Below, in pieces: positions 1 to 10,886 of a stretch of 64,000 nt of DNA. This stretch comes from Gracilariopsis chorda. Its lineage: Eukaryota > Rhodophyta > Florideophyceae > Gracilariales > Gracilariaceae. Made by a program: the position numbers and the translations under genes. Numbering within the stretch: the stretch's first letter is position 1; every line of letters begins with the position of its first letter. The stretch spans positions 930,001 through 994,000 of the forward strand of contig NBIV01000002.1 of the NCBI GenBank assembly GCA_003194525.1, given 5' to 3'. The notes under the pieces were generated by a model. It was not told the DNA's origin. It was given only the letters and a program-made list of their open reading frames with translations, and made no database searches.

Positions 1-170
1 GTGCGCTTGACATCCATATGCTGTTAGCGACATTTACGTAGTATAATATGAATAAAATGCGTGGATGAGGGCGTACCCCTCCCATGTTGTGTCGTAACTG
101 TGATCCAAAATGAATATATCTAAAGTACAGACAGAAACGGCCGCAAGACTTCAGATGGAGTCATTCAAGC
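1..170. other. Left flank, nothing recognised
   Basis: No convincing coding frame, repeat or RNA gene is visible before the 5' LTR starts at 171. The five bases before the LTR (CAAGC) do not match those after the 3' LTR, so no target duplication can be named. Confidence 0.5.
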
Positions 171-799
171 TGTGGCCTCAGGAGTATTCGGCGTTCCGAG
201 GCGCCCTTTTTGCGTAAGGCGCTGACGACGATTCATACCAGGACGGTAATTCCGGGCAACTGAGGGTACCCATATGGGCTAATGGTGGGTGCACTGGGTG
301 ATTCCGCTCATATGTGGATTGTACCGCTAATTTGGTTCTCGCAGAGTAGGTTCTTGCCCCGGCGCACAACCCTATATTATTTAGATAGTATATGATTATC
401 AGTAGCTAGGAGCGGACGTCCGTACAGTAGTTAGTGGCCGACGCTTGGACCTTCTCAGAGAACGGATGGACAAGAAAGGCATGAACCCAAGCCCCTATTC
501 TTGGATCCTTACTGGAATTTTTTAGACTAGTGCATGACCTGCCGCTTCTCGCGCCCCTCTGAGCGCATCACTCGCCAGCCGCTTACCCGTGATTACACCT
601 TCCGTCACGCATCGCTGTTCCGGATATCTATAGGACACTCGCCAACCGCTTACCCGTGATTCCCGCTTCCGTCACTCACCTCTGTTCAGGATATCTATAG
701 GACACTCGCCGCAGCAAGCGGCAACCCTTCGTATAGGGTTAGTTATGTGGATCATCGCGAACTACCGAATCCTTCTGGAGAAGTATTGGTGATACCACA
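171..799 (+). repeat. 5' LTR of the Ty3/gypsy fossil
   Basis: This 629-bp LTR opens TGTGGC and closes GATACCACA. It aligns along its whole length with 16,605-17,166. The length difference from the 562-bp 3' LTR is accounted for exactly by one extra 67-bp unit (569-702). A small inverted repeat, AACCCT...AGGGTT, near 724-740 is kept in part in both LTRs. Confidence 0.85.
569..702 (+). repeat. 67-bp tandem duplication inside the 5' LTR
   Basis: Two adjacent units start CACTCGCC at 569 and 636, and the next CACTCGCC follows at 703, so the period is 67 bp. Both units contain the motif GGATATCTATAGGACA. The 3' LTR has one unit only. Confidence 0.85.
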
Positions 800-1216
800 C
801 GAATTGGTCTCCCATTCTAGGAGATACCTTTGGAGTTGATTGTGGGACACAACGTGTCAATCCGATTACGGAAGTGAAACGAGCCATCTCGAGTTTGCCG
901 TCTGGGATAAGACCCATCTCGAGTTCTACACTACTCGCTCCAGCCAACCGGATTTTAACCGCGTGAGCACGAGGAGACTGACATTGGGCTGCAAAGTGTT
1001 GCACAGAAGATACTTGGCATGGTCCAGACTCGTAGTCGTTCGAGTTCCGGACAGCCCGGTCCTTCTGCACAACACCCGCCGACGTAACCACTATTCACTT
1101 CGCTCGAAGCTTGGAACGGCCTTTACAGGCATGCTGTTAGGTCAAGAGCCCGATCGACAGGCGCAGTCCTAGCTGAGGCTGATGTACTGGCCCTGGGGGA
1201 CAATGCAACCATAGTT

Positions 1217-3150
1217 TTGGGAATAGCGGCTAACCCCGCTAGACTCCTACAGGAAAACAGGCTACGCACTGAATTGGAACGTCTTCAAACTGATTCGGAG
1301 TCTCACAGAACCCGTATCACGGACTTGGAAATGCCGCTCGCTGCACTGACTGGGTCAGTGGACCGCTTACGTGTGAAACACCACGCACTGGCAAGCCAAC
1401 TTCAGAGCGCGCAGATTAATGCAACATTTTCGACCATCCGAGAAGACTTTAAGCAGCTGATGGAGCGTCATAGAAATGCATCCGGACTACTACCGGAAAT
1501 GCCCGTCAATTTGAAGGAGGTCGCCACTCGTGTTAACCCTTACCTCGAAAGGCTAGAGGCGTTAATGCGCTAACCGGTGCTACTGGTCCGATTGAGATCG
1601 ATGCACAACAATCCACTGCTGTGGAATCCTGCTCGAAGAAGTCGAACATTAAGCATCCAAAGTAGCAGAAGTCCGTACCAGATTAAGATTCGGATGATTC
1701 CGAAGCCTCAGAGGACGATAGCTCCAGTTCAGCAGAGTATCAGGAGGATAAGTCACAGGACGAATCCAGTAATAATGATATTCGCAAGTCAAGAAAGAAG
1801 AGACGCAGTACTTTTGCTTGGATACGCCGGAAGAAAGGCCCGTCAAAGAAGGGTCTTAAGATTCTCCCGTGCACAAATCCGCTATAGAGGATGATCATTG
1901 ACTACTGACTCTACTGTTTGAAGAGAAGGAAACTGAATCAAACAAGTCGCGAAACGGGTAGCATAGAGGGTCAGCTCAAGAGACTGAGAACTGCCATGAG
2001 AGATCTCAAGTTTGACGGAAAAAACCTCATCCTGATCTTCGTTTTCTTTCTCGGTTTTTGAACGAAGCAAATATGCTAGGAATGAGTAAGGCTCAAGCGT
2101 ACGTGGCTCTACCACACCTCATGACTTGTTTCGCCGTGGAACAGTATCGGCGCCGTGTCCGGCTCACTAACTGTGGATGAAGGTAGACTCACCAACTAAC
2201 CAGAGGCTTTTTAGTATCTGCTGCGAGGTTACACGACGTCTAACGCCATTCGTGAAGCAATCCTGACTCTTAGGGATGTTACCCAAAAACCTGAAGAGAA
2301 AAAAGTGAAGTATAGCTCTCGCTTGAATAACACTGCCACTAAGTTTGGACGTTTCCGCTCGATCGAAGAGAAGATGACACTATTCGTGGACGGACTTGAT
2401 CCCGTTATAAAATCGTTGGTGGCAAGGCAGCGAGAGAAGCATGCAAGCATGAGTTTATTCGAACTAGTGCAGTTCACACAATCCAAAGGAGATACAGTCC
2501 GCGCGCGCGGACAACAGCGCTGAGTGACCACTTTTGTGGCACCTAACGATGGCTCAACTCGTACATCCAAGCCTAAAATCAGTAAAACGCTGTATGAAAA
2601 CTCACCCGAGGATTATTGTTACTCTTCATCTCTTATCGAGGACTACTTGAACACGCTGGGTGACGCGATGCAATACCTGGATTATCCAGATTCGTCGATT
2701 CCGACAACGGAGCTGCTTACTACTGACACGCGCTCTGAAGGCTGAGAACTTCTCTTAATGAAGGAAAGGCAAGAGCAATACGTTATGACGCTACCTACGC
2801 AAAGAAGTGTCACTCCCAGCTAGCCTCGATGGATCGATAAACGCGCCGTCAACCGCCCTTATATTCACCCTCACTTAAATCGAGAAGGAACTATCTGTTA
2901 TGCGTGCTATAGACGCCACCATCTGGCGGTTGAATGCAATCTACCAGCAAGGGATTTACCTCGCGTTCTCGTCAATGACGCGGCTCCGACGGAAACCGAA
3001 CGTGCCCGTATACAAACGAACATGTACTGGAAAGCCTAGGTATTTGTTGTTGCGGAGCCACCGCGTATATAGGGCATACCACTGGTGCGACAAACCGATG
3101 CCCCACATGTCCATCAGACACGTGATGTGCCAGCAACCACTGTAGCAGAA
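1217..3150 (+). pseudogene. gag region of the Ty3/gypsy fossil
   Basis: The segment begins with a stretch predicted to form coiled coil (1217-1573, rich in E, L, R and Q heptads), continues with a capsid-like helix-rich piece (about 2300-2520, containing FVDGLDPVIKSLV) and ends with a retroviral zinc knuckle at 2896-2937. The knuckle spacing is C-x2-C-x4-H-x4-C (CYACYRRHHLAVEC). This order (coiled coil, capsid, CCHC) is that of a Ty3-type gag. The gene is broken. Confidence 0.7.
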
Positions 3151-3396
3151 GAGAAACAGGAGCATTCTAGAAATTAACGAGGGGAGCCCCAATGGATTCC
3201 GTACAGATCGACTACGTTGTGCAGACTGAGGAGACTCGTTTCCATCGCTCTCCGGTCTGAGGGCCAACGGTTCTCCTTAGGCCCAACAATTCCGAATTTC
3301 CCGGAACTCAGACGCATTTTGACTGTGGATTACGTCGGCCATGGCGACGTTACCGGTGCCCTGGGAAACGAATTGGCCACTTTATGGTTATGGACC

Positions 3397-3803
3397 AACA
3401 AGGGTAAGAAAAGCCTTCAGTCCTACTGCTCTTTCCTGCAGTAGTGACAACTCCATCTTGCCTGCACGGAAGAGTTGTAGAGTCGGGACGTGAGTTCTCA
3501 CAAACTTGACTATCAAACGTTTCGGTTGTCCAAAACGTTTTATTATCATTGGCAAAAAACGTTGGCGCACAAAAAGGGTTTAAAAGTTAACATGAAGCAC
3601 GGTTTTTGGTGCTGGCGCAGATTGCGCCAAGAAAACGAAATCTTGCCTATTAATAATATATTAAAGGGTGCAAAGGTCGTTGTCGCACAAATCTTTAGTT
3701 AGATTGCAAGGACAAGCGGCCTTCGGACGCAGGTGGCGCTTCGTGCCGCGGCCGAAAGTTTGCCTAAGATATCCGCACAATTTTTAGTTTACGCATAAAC
3801 TAA
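3397..3803. repeat. Hairpin-rich repeat, copy 1
   Basis: From AACAAGGGTAAG (3397) to the CACAAATCTTTAG motif near 3700, this DNA is clearly homologous to 43,925-44,290. Three stem-loops stand out: ATCAAACGTTTCGG with CCAAAACGTTTTAT (3513-3545, one mismatched pair), TGGCGCA with TGCGCCA around a 3-nt loop (3613-3629), and TAGTTTA with TAAACTA around a 4-nt loop (3785-3802). It lies just beyond the helicase end of the Helitron, so it could be that element's 3' terminal region, or a separate element that inserted first. Short open frames exist on both strands, but they follow from the DNA similarity and resemble no known protein. Confidence 0.65.
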
Positions 3804-3931
3804 ACTTTATCAAATTATTCACGCCCCTCTAGAAAGTCTATATCTTCTTGTAGAACAGCTTTTTAGATGCTTACTGGCATTGGATGGAAATCTTGCGCAT
3901 TTTGGGGAGTCTCGTCTTCATTATGAAGCAA

Positions 3932-5286
3932 TCACACATCATCAGATATTCTGACACACGAAAGATCAACATAGACCTGACCTGGCGAAAAAACGTTTGT
4001 TCGAAAGTCAAGTATCATTCTCTTCAGCGTTTGTTCTTGCGCTTTGTGCACAGTTGCTGCAAATTTCAATCTGGTAGGAAACTGTTGACGTTTGATTTTC
4101 ACATCTGCAAACTCAAAGACATAGTAAATGCGGTGCAAGGAAAAGCTTTGTTGAGTTTCCCCATATTCATCAATGCGTGAAAGTCGAATCACTCTTCGAG
4201 AAATACTGGAAGCGAAAAACATCTTTCCATTCAGCAAGTGCGGATGTAGTACATTTCGAATCACGATAACAGGAACACTCGACTTCAGTTTCATATGATG
4301 GTTCGGGACTCCAGTTGGAGCGTAATTATACGCCAGTTCCAGTTCAGGTGCAGTGATACTACTTGTGTGAAAGTATTCACCGGTTGGCCCTCGAATGGGA
4401 ACGATCGTCGTTGCAGACTTCAAATCAAACACCCTTCGGGGGAAATACTCCAATGCGTTCTGGTTATTTTCTTCAACTAATTGATTTGTTGGCGCAACAA
4501 TCAATCGGTTGAGCTTGAAATCTTCTTTCGACCGTGTTTCAACCCATTTCCACAGCAACTTGTATGCTTCGTGTTCATCTGACCTAGACATGAGTGGAAG
4601 CCTTGCAGATGCTGGAAACGTCCCAAGACCCAGACTGAGCAAACCCTTCACAAAAACTGGATCATCTTGTTGACAAACCTGTTCTGTAAGGCGAAAAACT
4701 TTGACTGTTCTATCCTAAAGCTCGCAAGAGTACCATGGAAGCTCCTGTAGGAGACTCATTAAAATAACACGAATTGTTTCATCTCTTTCGGATACTGTTT
4801 TTGTTCTTGGAACCACTGGAATTAGTTGCGTATAATCGCCTACCGAAACTACGACCATGCCTCCAAAGTCTTTCGTAGAGTTCTTTAAGTTCTTAGGTAC
4901 AGTGTTCACAATCTCGAAGAGCATTTCCGGCACATTTAATCTTCATGAATTACCAACAAAACAGTCTTCCGTATTAGTTCTGCTCTCTGTGATCGTGGTC
5001 CGTACTTGGAAAGTGTCCGACGCTGTCTACTTTGCGAATCTTTATTTTCATCAACTAACAATCCAAGCAAACTATGCGAAGTTCTTCCGCCTTCATATAG
5101 TGCAGCAGCAATACCTGTCATGGCTGTCATCTGCACCAATAGGCCTTCGTGCTTAACAATATCTCTCAGCAAGGATAGAAGATAGGTCTTCCCTGTCCCC
5201 GCTCGTCCTTGTAAGAATAAAACGCTTCCATTTGTGTTAAGCCTTTCAGACTCTCCCATTCTCTCTCGGTATTGTATTTCTCTCAT
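3932..5286 (-). pseudogene. Helitron PIF1-type helicase, frameshifted
   Basis: The 5' part (5286-4936) has an intact-looking Walker A, GRAGTGKT, followed by TAMTGIAAALYEGGRTSHS, a PIF1/Helitron signature. The next piece (4933-4715) has FGGMVVVSVGDYTQLIPVVP, matching the helicase motif GGDFRQ-LPVVP. The last piece (4651-3932) has FAATVHKAQEQTLKR and FSPGQVYVDLSCV, matching the final PIF1 motifs (INKAQGQT and GQ-YVALSR). The frame changes near 4935 and a stop separates 4715 from 4651, so no intact enzyme is encoded. In a live element this helicase would unwind DNA during rolling-circle transposition. Confidence 0.85.
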
Positions 5287-5405
5287 GTTCTGTCAAACAC
5301 TTGCTTCTGGCCTTCTTTCAAATCAGCATATCGCTCTTTTAACCTTCACCTGGAACTTGAACAAGATCTGCGACGTACTTCAGCTTGTTTCTCTGCTACT
5401 TGCTG

Positions 5406-6667
5406 TTAGCTCTCTCTGAGATGAAGTTGTGATATAGTATGATGAAAGAAAGGATCATTTTTGAGAAGCCAACCACCATGTCTGTCCGAAGTCTCAATGA
5501 TTCTTCGAAATAGGTCTTCTCTTTTTTGTGCTGTGTTTCCCTTAGTTATATCTACAGTTAGAGCTCGTTCTTGCCTTTCAATCACAGTTTTAGGATTTAT
5601 TCCGTGTTTAAAAAAACTGAAGACCATGTAACGCAGCTCAGGAGGACTAGAATGGTATCTTACTCCCTCATCAAAAGCCGTTTCGTACTCCTCACCATGG
5701 ATATATAGTCCACGGGCTACTGCCGCTTCTCTATAAGTTGAATACGATTCGCTCCCAATACATTTCGGATGATGAAAAGAGCTGAATGCAGAGTTCATGA
5801 GCAATACTCGAACAGCGAAGAGTTCGAGATTTGGGGGATAGGCAAATCTAATTCAAGTCACAAGTCGATCATTTTCGGATCGTTGCAAGACGTACACTCG
5901 TGAACTTCCTCCATCCAGGGTAGAGTCAGACTCTGGTACAGAGCGGGGTAGCTTATCGTATACACGTACAGTCTCGTAGTATGTCATGTAGTCCAATTCT
6001 ATGTACGGGGAGGGTAGTATGAAATATCTTTCGACCAGGGAAGACTTCGGACGTCCAGGAGTCTTACGTTTCGAATCAAAACCTGTCCCTCCCCACGGAG
6101 ATGTATGTTACGTACTTGTACAGTTGGATTGATGCAAACATGCCTGAACGCAATGAGGTTCCGTGCTGCTTCAACCGCGCCCACCACTCTCACTCTCATG
6201 TACGCCCTGATCTTATTTTGAAGCATGTCGGTCTGTGCACTTGATCAGCTTTCCGTTCGGCTTAATACAACCAAATCCTGTTCTTTGGCACTCTCGAAAG
6301 CATACGTCATCAGGGATGCTACATCAATACCACCTAATGTTCTTTCAACATTGATGTGAGCCTTGTACTTTATCTTCAGATCTGAATTGTATGGAACCAC
6401 TTTCAAATCTTTTGTCCTTCTTCTTAGGTAGGTCACTCGATTTGTGTACTCATTTATCGTGGTTTAAGCCACAATTTTTTGTCGATCATACCCAGACCTG
6501 CACCTCCCGCCAGAGGTACGACCACGACAATATAGAAAGTTTTTGTGCATATTGAAGTTCTTCACCAATTTTCGGAGTTTCTGGTCTTCAGGCGAGCCAC
6601 CCCGAGGCAGTTCGTCTTTGATCAAAGTGTCAATGATCTCAGGATTTTCTGTTACACCCCCCTCCAA
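5406..6667 (-). pseudogene. Helitron Rep-helicase linker region, broken
   Basis: Three to four open pieces on the minus strand match the conserved middle of RepHel proteins. They are NPEIIDTLIKDELP (6667-6464), VVPYNSDLKIKYKAHINVE (6436-6245), a piece with a degenerate HLRGEGQ motif (6226-5999), and FDEGVRYHSSPPELRYM (5804-5406). They lie in order between the Rep and helicase pieces, with stops or frame changes between them. Recognition rests on remembered family consensus, not on a search. Confidence 0.7.
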
Positions 6668-7704
6668 CCAAAGAAGAATGTGATGTGTGGAGTACTTCTC
6701 TCCTGGAACTCAAGTTCGGCGGCAATCTCAATGCATTTCAAGCCAAAGAGCTGTTCTGAATTATTCTTTAGATCCTTCATGATTGAATTTGCATACTGTT
6801 TGTACACTCTTGCAATAAGAGCTGGCCTATCAAAAGGATGGTTTCTCTCTCCCTTTGGAGAAAATGCTGCAGGGTTTTTGTTTTCCAAACTAAGCCTTTT
6901 CATCTTTTCCCACCATAAGTTCATTGTAACTGTGACGAAAAGCGTATGGGAGCCAAGTCGAGCGACCATTGCTTGCACATCCAGTCGTGTTTGTCTCCAG
7001 TACGCCAGAGAGTTTTTTTTGATTACCTCGAAGGAAGAGTTTATCAGGAGGGCCACGTTCATCTGTTCTGGTATGGGTTCTAGCCCACTGCTCCCGTTCT
7101 TCAACCATTGTCATCTGTTCTGCTTCCAAGTAGCGAAGTGTCAAGTTTCCACTTTTTGTGCTATTACGAAGCAACTATTGCTGAAGAAGAGTACCCGAGT
7201 TCAGCAGCACATTATCGGTGTACAGTCCTCGCTTCGAGTGTTCTGCTCACGTTACGCTTCTTTCGTCTCGTTTTTTTTGCATCCCTTGATGAAATATATG
7301 CTTCTCTAGCATAGGGGGCATAACTCTTACCGTAACGGTAGAGCATTAGAGAAGCCCTTTTCTCAGCTTCCATTGAATTAGGCTTCAAATGCTTGTACTT
7401 GACAACTCAACGTCGAAAATTTCCATTAGAAATGTGATGGGCTTCTCGTCCCCGTACCAGCTGTGCAGCTAGGGCGTCCGACCTGAACAATCTAATTGGC
7501 TCTACGACAAAAGGTTTCGTTGCAAGAAGTCTGCGTCCCCTGTCGTCTGGTAACAGCCCTCCACCATAGCTCATATCGATTCGGGATTCACGTGCACTTT
7601 GATAATTCCAGACAACTATTCCTTCCTGAACAGCGTCTGCATAGATGTCCATAGTAGTCTCGTCCGAGTTTGATCTCCTCCGAACACTATCGTCTAGTCT
7701 GAAC
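6652..7704 (-). pseudogene. Helitron Rep (HUH nuclease) region, broken
   Basis: The best-preserved piece (7104-6652) reads LDVQAMVARLGSHTLFVTVT then HPFDRPALIARVYKQY and ends ERSTPHITFFFGW. This follows the Helitron Rep pattern of a phenylalanine/threonine-rich strand, then DRPxLxARVF, then the nuclease motif. The usual two-histidine HUH core near the end (PH-x-H) reads PHIT here, so the second metal-binding histidine is gone. A further upstream piece (7706-7407) fits the less conserved N-terminal part. The strands between them contain stops. Confidence 0.75.
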
Positions 7705-7709
7705 AAATT

Positions 7710-8573
7710 TCAGTATCTCTGTCGCACAATACCTCGTCTTGGTTGTAGGAGATCGTACAGATTTGGAACCAAGTATCGAATATTCGAGTTAGACACCATT
7801 CTTCTCGTGAAACAAGAAGAATAATCCCGTGACTTAAGACTGGGAGGACTTTCTAACCACAAATATGTATAGCACCCATCCTGGCCTAGAAAAGAAAAAG
7901 ACACATTGATTTGAAGTCGAAGAAATCATGAACCTTCACCGAACGTACTGCATATCCATGAATGTGACAAAAGTTCCAAATAACATATTTAAGTGTGTTG
8001 ATGGCGTTTGGAAAGAACGTAAGTGATATATATATTCAAGTTGCGAACTGATATGCACTCCTCTGAAATAAAATCCAAACGATCTGGAGCTTTTATATCC
8101 ACAGCATGTTCCTCCGGTCTCTGTACCAAGCAGAACTGCGCCACAATAATTTCACATGCGAATACGAAGCACCCATTCTGAATCCTTGACAGCACATCGA
8201 GTTGTTGATGGCCGTCTGCGCCACACGTCCTAGAACAAGCTGGAAGTGTGCCAGTGATTTGTTGGAACACTGGATATGAAGAGCTCTGACGTATGAGGCC
8301 TTGACGAATATTTTTTGCCTTTGAATCCCAGACATATGTTGCTCCATAGTGAATGCCATCATGAGGTGTCACAGCGAACCACAGAACCGTCCTATCTCGT
8401 TTATGTTGAATACCAGAAGAATGAGAGTAGCTCAAGTATATTTCTTCAGGGTTATGAGGTTCCATAACATTTTGGGGAGGCTTGGTTCTAGTTCCCAGGT
8501 CCACCTGCTCATCAGTTATGTCTTGATGATGCACGTGCTGTATATTATCTCTTGAAAGAAGGCCTGCTCCCAA
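7710..8573 (-). other. Probable Helitron 5' coding remnants, unrecognised
   Basis: Two open stretches (8573-7989, 194 codons; 7904-7710, 64 codons) precede the Rep region on the same strand. They have several Cys and His residues but no motif I can name. They could be the N-terminal part of the Helitron protein or a passenger gene, and the placement is the only argument. Confidence 0.3.
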
Positions 8574-8824
8574 CCGGGGTCCAACACTTCATGATGGCGC
8601 TTGATGCGAAGAAGAATTCATGTTGGACTGCGAGAACCGAAGAGAGATTGAGAGATTTGGTGAACACCTTGCGATGGAACATGTACCGTCTCTGCCCCTT
8701 AAATAGAGGACTGGTGTTGCACAATAGTTTCCCGCATGATATATATGTATAAATATTGTCTTCATTGTCTCAAGGAATTCCTGACACCAGCAGTACATTG
8801 ATAGTCTACATACGTAGTACTTCA

Positions 8825-9296
8825 CTACGTGCATATGCATTCTTATTTAGTCTTGGTTTCAGACATCAATTCACATCGAGTACGAATTACCTACATATGC
8901 AACGTGTAGATAATTTGTATTCTTGTTAGAGGGTTCTACGTTTGTAGAACTGTGTGGCCTACTTATGCACTACATAGATTAAAACTATTTTTGTTAGAAG
9001 GTTATACGTTTGCCATACTGCACAGTCTATGTATGCACTACATAGATTACAACTATTTCTGTTCAAAGGGTAGAAGTTTGCAGTGCTTTGCAGCTTACGT
9101 ATGCACTTTGTAAACGACAAGTATCTTCGTTGGAAGGGTATAAGTTTGCAGTACTGGGCAGCCTACGTATGCATTACGTAGATTAAACCTATTTTGTTTG
9201 AAGGGTATACGTTTGCAATACTGCTCACCCTACTTATCTACTACGTACACTATAACTATTCTTGGTAGAAGGGTATACGTAGGTTGTACTGTACTT
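8825..9296. repeat. 68-bp tandem array with a palindromic core
   Basis: Units start at about 8825, 8891, 8959, 9027, 9095, 9163 and 9230, giving a period of 66-68 bp and seven decayed copies. Each unit begins with a version of CTACGTATGCA. In the unit at 9163 this is a palindrome, CTACGTA, five bases, TACGTAG (9163-9181). Each unit also carries a GGGTATACGTTTGCAATACTG-like stretch. The array sits upstream of the Rep gene, near the presumed 5' end of the Helitron. Confidence 0.85.
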
Positions 9297-9599
9297 TATT
9301 AATTTTGTTGTTTGAATAAGATACGTTTCTATTTTACGTAATGTGTAATGTGCTGACGATTGTGTATTTAAGCTAGAATGTACCCTAAAGTTGCAGAAAA
9401 CGTTTATCAAAACAGCCACCTATAACCTATTTCACTCTATTTCTTGGTTCCACTATCGTCTAAAGCCATGCCCAATATGTCCCAAACAGAGGTTCGCTAC
9501 CTACAACTATGCCGTTTGTGCGACCGTAAGGATGCTATTCTACCGCGCTTGTGCATATTATTGGAATAATTGTGCAGAATAGAGGCTGCATTGAATCAC

Positions 9600-9893
9600 A
9601 TTAATGTGCACCGTCACAATGTCAATTACTTTGTTCTTTAAGATATTTTGTGCTCTGTTGGCCCCAAGATCCACACCATGTAAACGGAATTGGTACACTA
9701 GCTCCTGATTGTACGCAACAAGGATTTGCGTGTTCGTTGGCCGTCACAGATATCCACGTTTGAGACGGGTTCGATGGGGCTGATAGACGTTAAGGCTGTC
9801 GAGAGTGACATATATTACACGTGGTCGAATGATTCGCACCAGAATGGCAAATCCTTTGATTACCATTGGTTACTCGTTTAGAGGGAAATAAAT
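9600..9893. other. Stretch without recognised gene
   Basis: No motif could be assigned here. Protease-like sequence of the Ty3 fossil starts shortly after, so part of this stretch probably belongs to that element and the right-hand junction of the inserted DNA should lie in or just before it. Confidence 0.4.
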
Positions 9894-10283
9894 GTGCTTT
9901 TATTGATGTGTTCTAGGGGGTCAACTTGCTCCTTGTCCGAGCAATCCTTAGGTCGGTTGGACTTAACTATAAGGCCTACGCCAGACATCGGCACTAATCA
10001 ACATTTGTTTTCACTACGTCTTGCGATATTGGACACCAGTGTAGGATCGAATTTTACCATGGTATCCAAACTCCGCCCCCATGATCGAACCGACATACGC
10101 TGCAAACCGCAACTGGATATCCGGGATGCAAACAAGAAGCCTCTTGATGGTCTGTGCACAATTCGATTTGTTGTTCGATTGGGCAACCATGTTTTCATGT
10201 TAGAGTTCATTATCTGTGCGGCATGGGAAGTCCAAGTTGTTCTTGGATGCGATTATTGTGACTGCTTTGTGGAAACGACTTGA
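9894..10283 (+). pseudogene. Retropepsin-like region of the Ty3/gypsy fossil
   Basis: The translated stretch has the retropepsin layout: an LDTxxGSNF active-site-like motif near 10,027, then a beta-rich middle, then VVLGCDYCDCF near the end, which corresponds to the family's ILG-DF strand. Its place between gag and reverse transcriptase fits Ty3/gypsy. The wider pol gene is broken. Confidence 0.7.
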
Positions 10284-10886
10284 ACCCGCCTTTGGGAAAT
10301 GAAAATTAACCACAAGCATACTGTTACAACTGTTCGTAAGCCGTTGGAGGCAGCTTCACTTTCGGTGCCTTTGTGACATACCCAGAATGCTGGTCAGATT
10401 GGGAGAAGGTTTCCAAAGATCAAAACCGCACGTGGGGTGGAGTTACCTTGGAAGCCCCAAACGTGGGTTAGGGTCACCACTGAGCTTCACGGCCTCGCCA
10501 TGATACAGCCACTGTCCCACACACATGAACGTAACGGTATACTCGCCGCCAACGGCGTTGCTCAGGTACCACCTGATACCCCCTTTCAGATGTTGGTGAG
10601 CGACTTTACTTCTCACCTGATACGGTTGCACAAAAAACAACTGGTTGCAGTGGCCTTACCACATCAAACCGTATATGTATCGACGCGTATATTCCTAGCG
10701 GAAGTCGTGGGTATTTCGTCAGACGACGAACTACAGCCGCCGATTATGGAAATCGAAGAGCAGCCAGAACCAAAAGACAACCGCAGTGCGAGAGATCTAC
10801 CACCTTCCGTTAACCACTTGGATCTTTCTCTTGTACCGTAAAAGCACTAGGGACGCCTACTCAGACCACTACACAAGTAATCCTCC

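Larger units (their letters stand above)
3397..9300 (-). mobile_element. Decayed Helitron inserted in the Ty3/gypsy fossil
   Basis: The minus strand carries, in transcription order, a Helitron-type N-terminal region (about 7706-7100), the Rep nuclease region (7104-6652), the linker domain (6667-5406) and a PIF1-family helicase (5286-3932). This is the RepHel layout of rolling-circle Helitrons. The coding region is split into many frames by stops and frameshifts. Neither the 5' TC end nor the 3' hairpin-CTRR end could be fixed by eye. The left limit given is where the hairpin repeat begins, and the right limit is the end of the 68-bp array. Ty3 protease sequence resumes by about 9990, so the inserted DNA cannot reach beyond that. 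Confidence 0.75.

Noticed and set aside
3490-3702. Similar small frames in the two hairpin repeats (3,490-3,702 and 44,083-44,343) as a conserved peptide
   Set aside because: Both strands are equally open and equally similar, which is what DNA-level homology gives. No sign of protein-level constraint.
6545-7309. Plus-strand frame of 254 codons
   Set aside because: It is antisense to the Helitron Rep region, where the minus strand carries recognisable motifs.
8825-9296. Regularly spaced repeats resembling a CRISPR array
   Set aside because: The whole 68-bp unit repeats, including the would-be spacers, and the host is a eukaryote. It is a tandem satellite.
9466-9582. Short frame with CxxC (LQLCRLCDRKD) like a zinc-finger start
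   Set aside because: It stops after about 35 codons and nothing zinc-finger-like follows in any frame.
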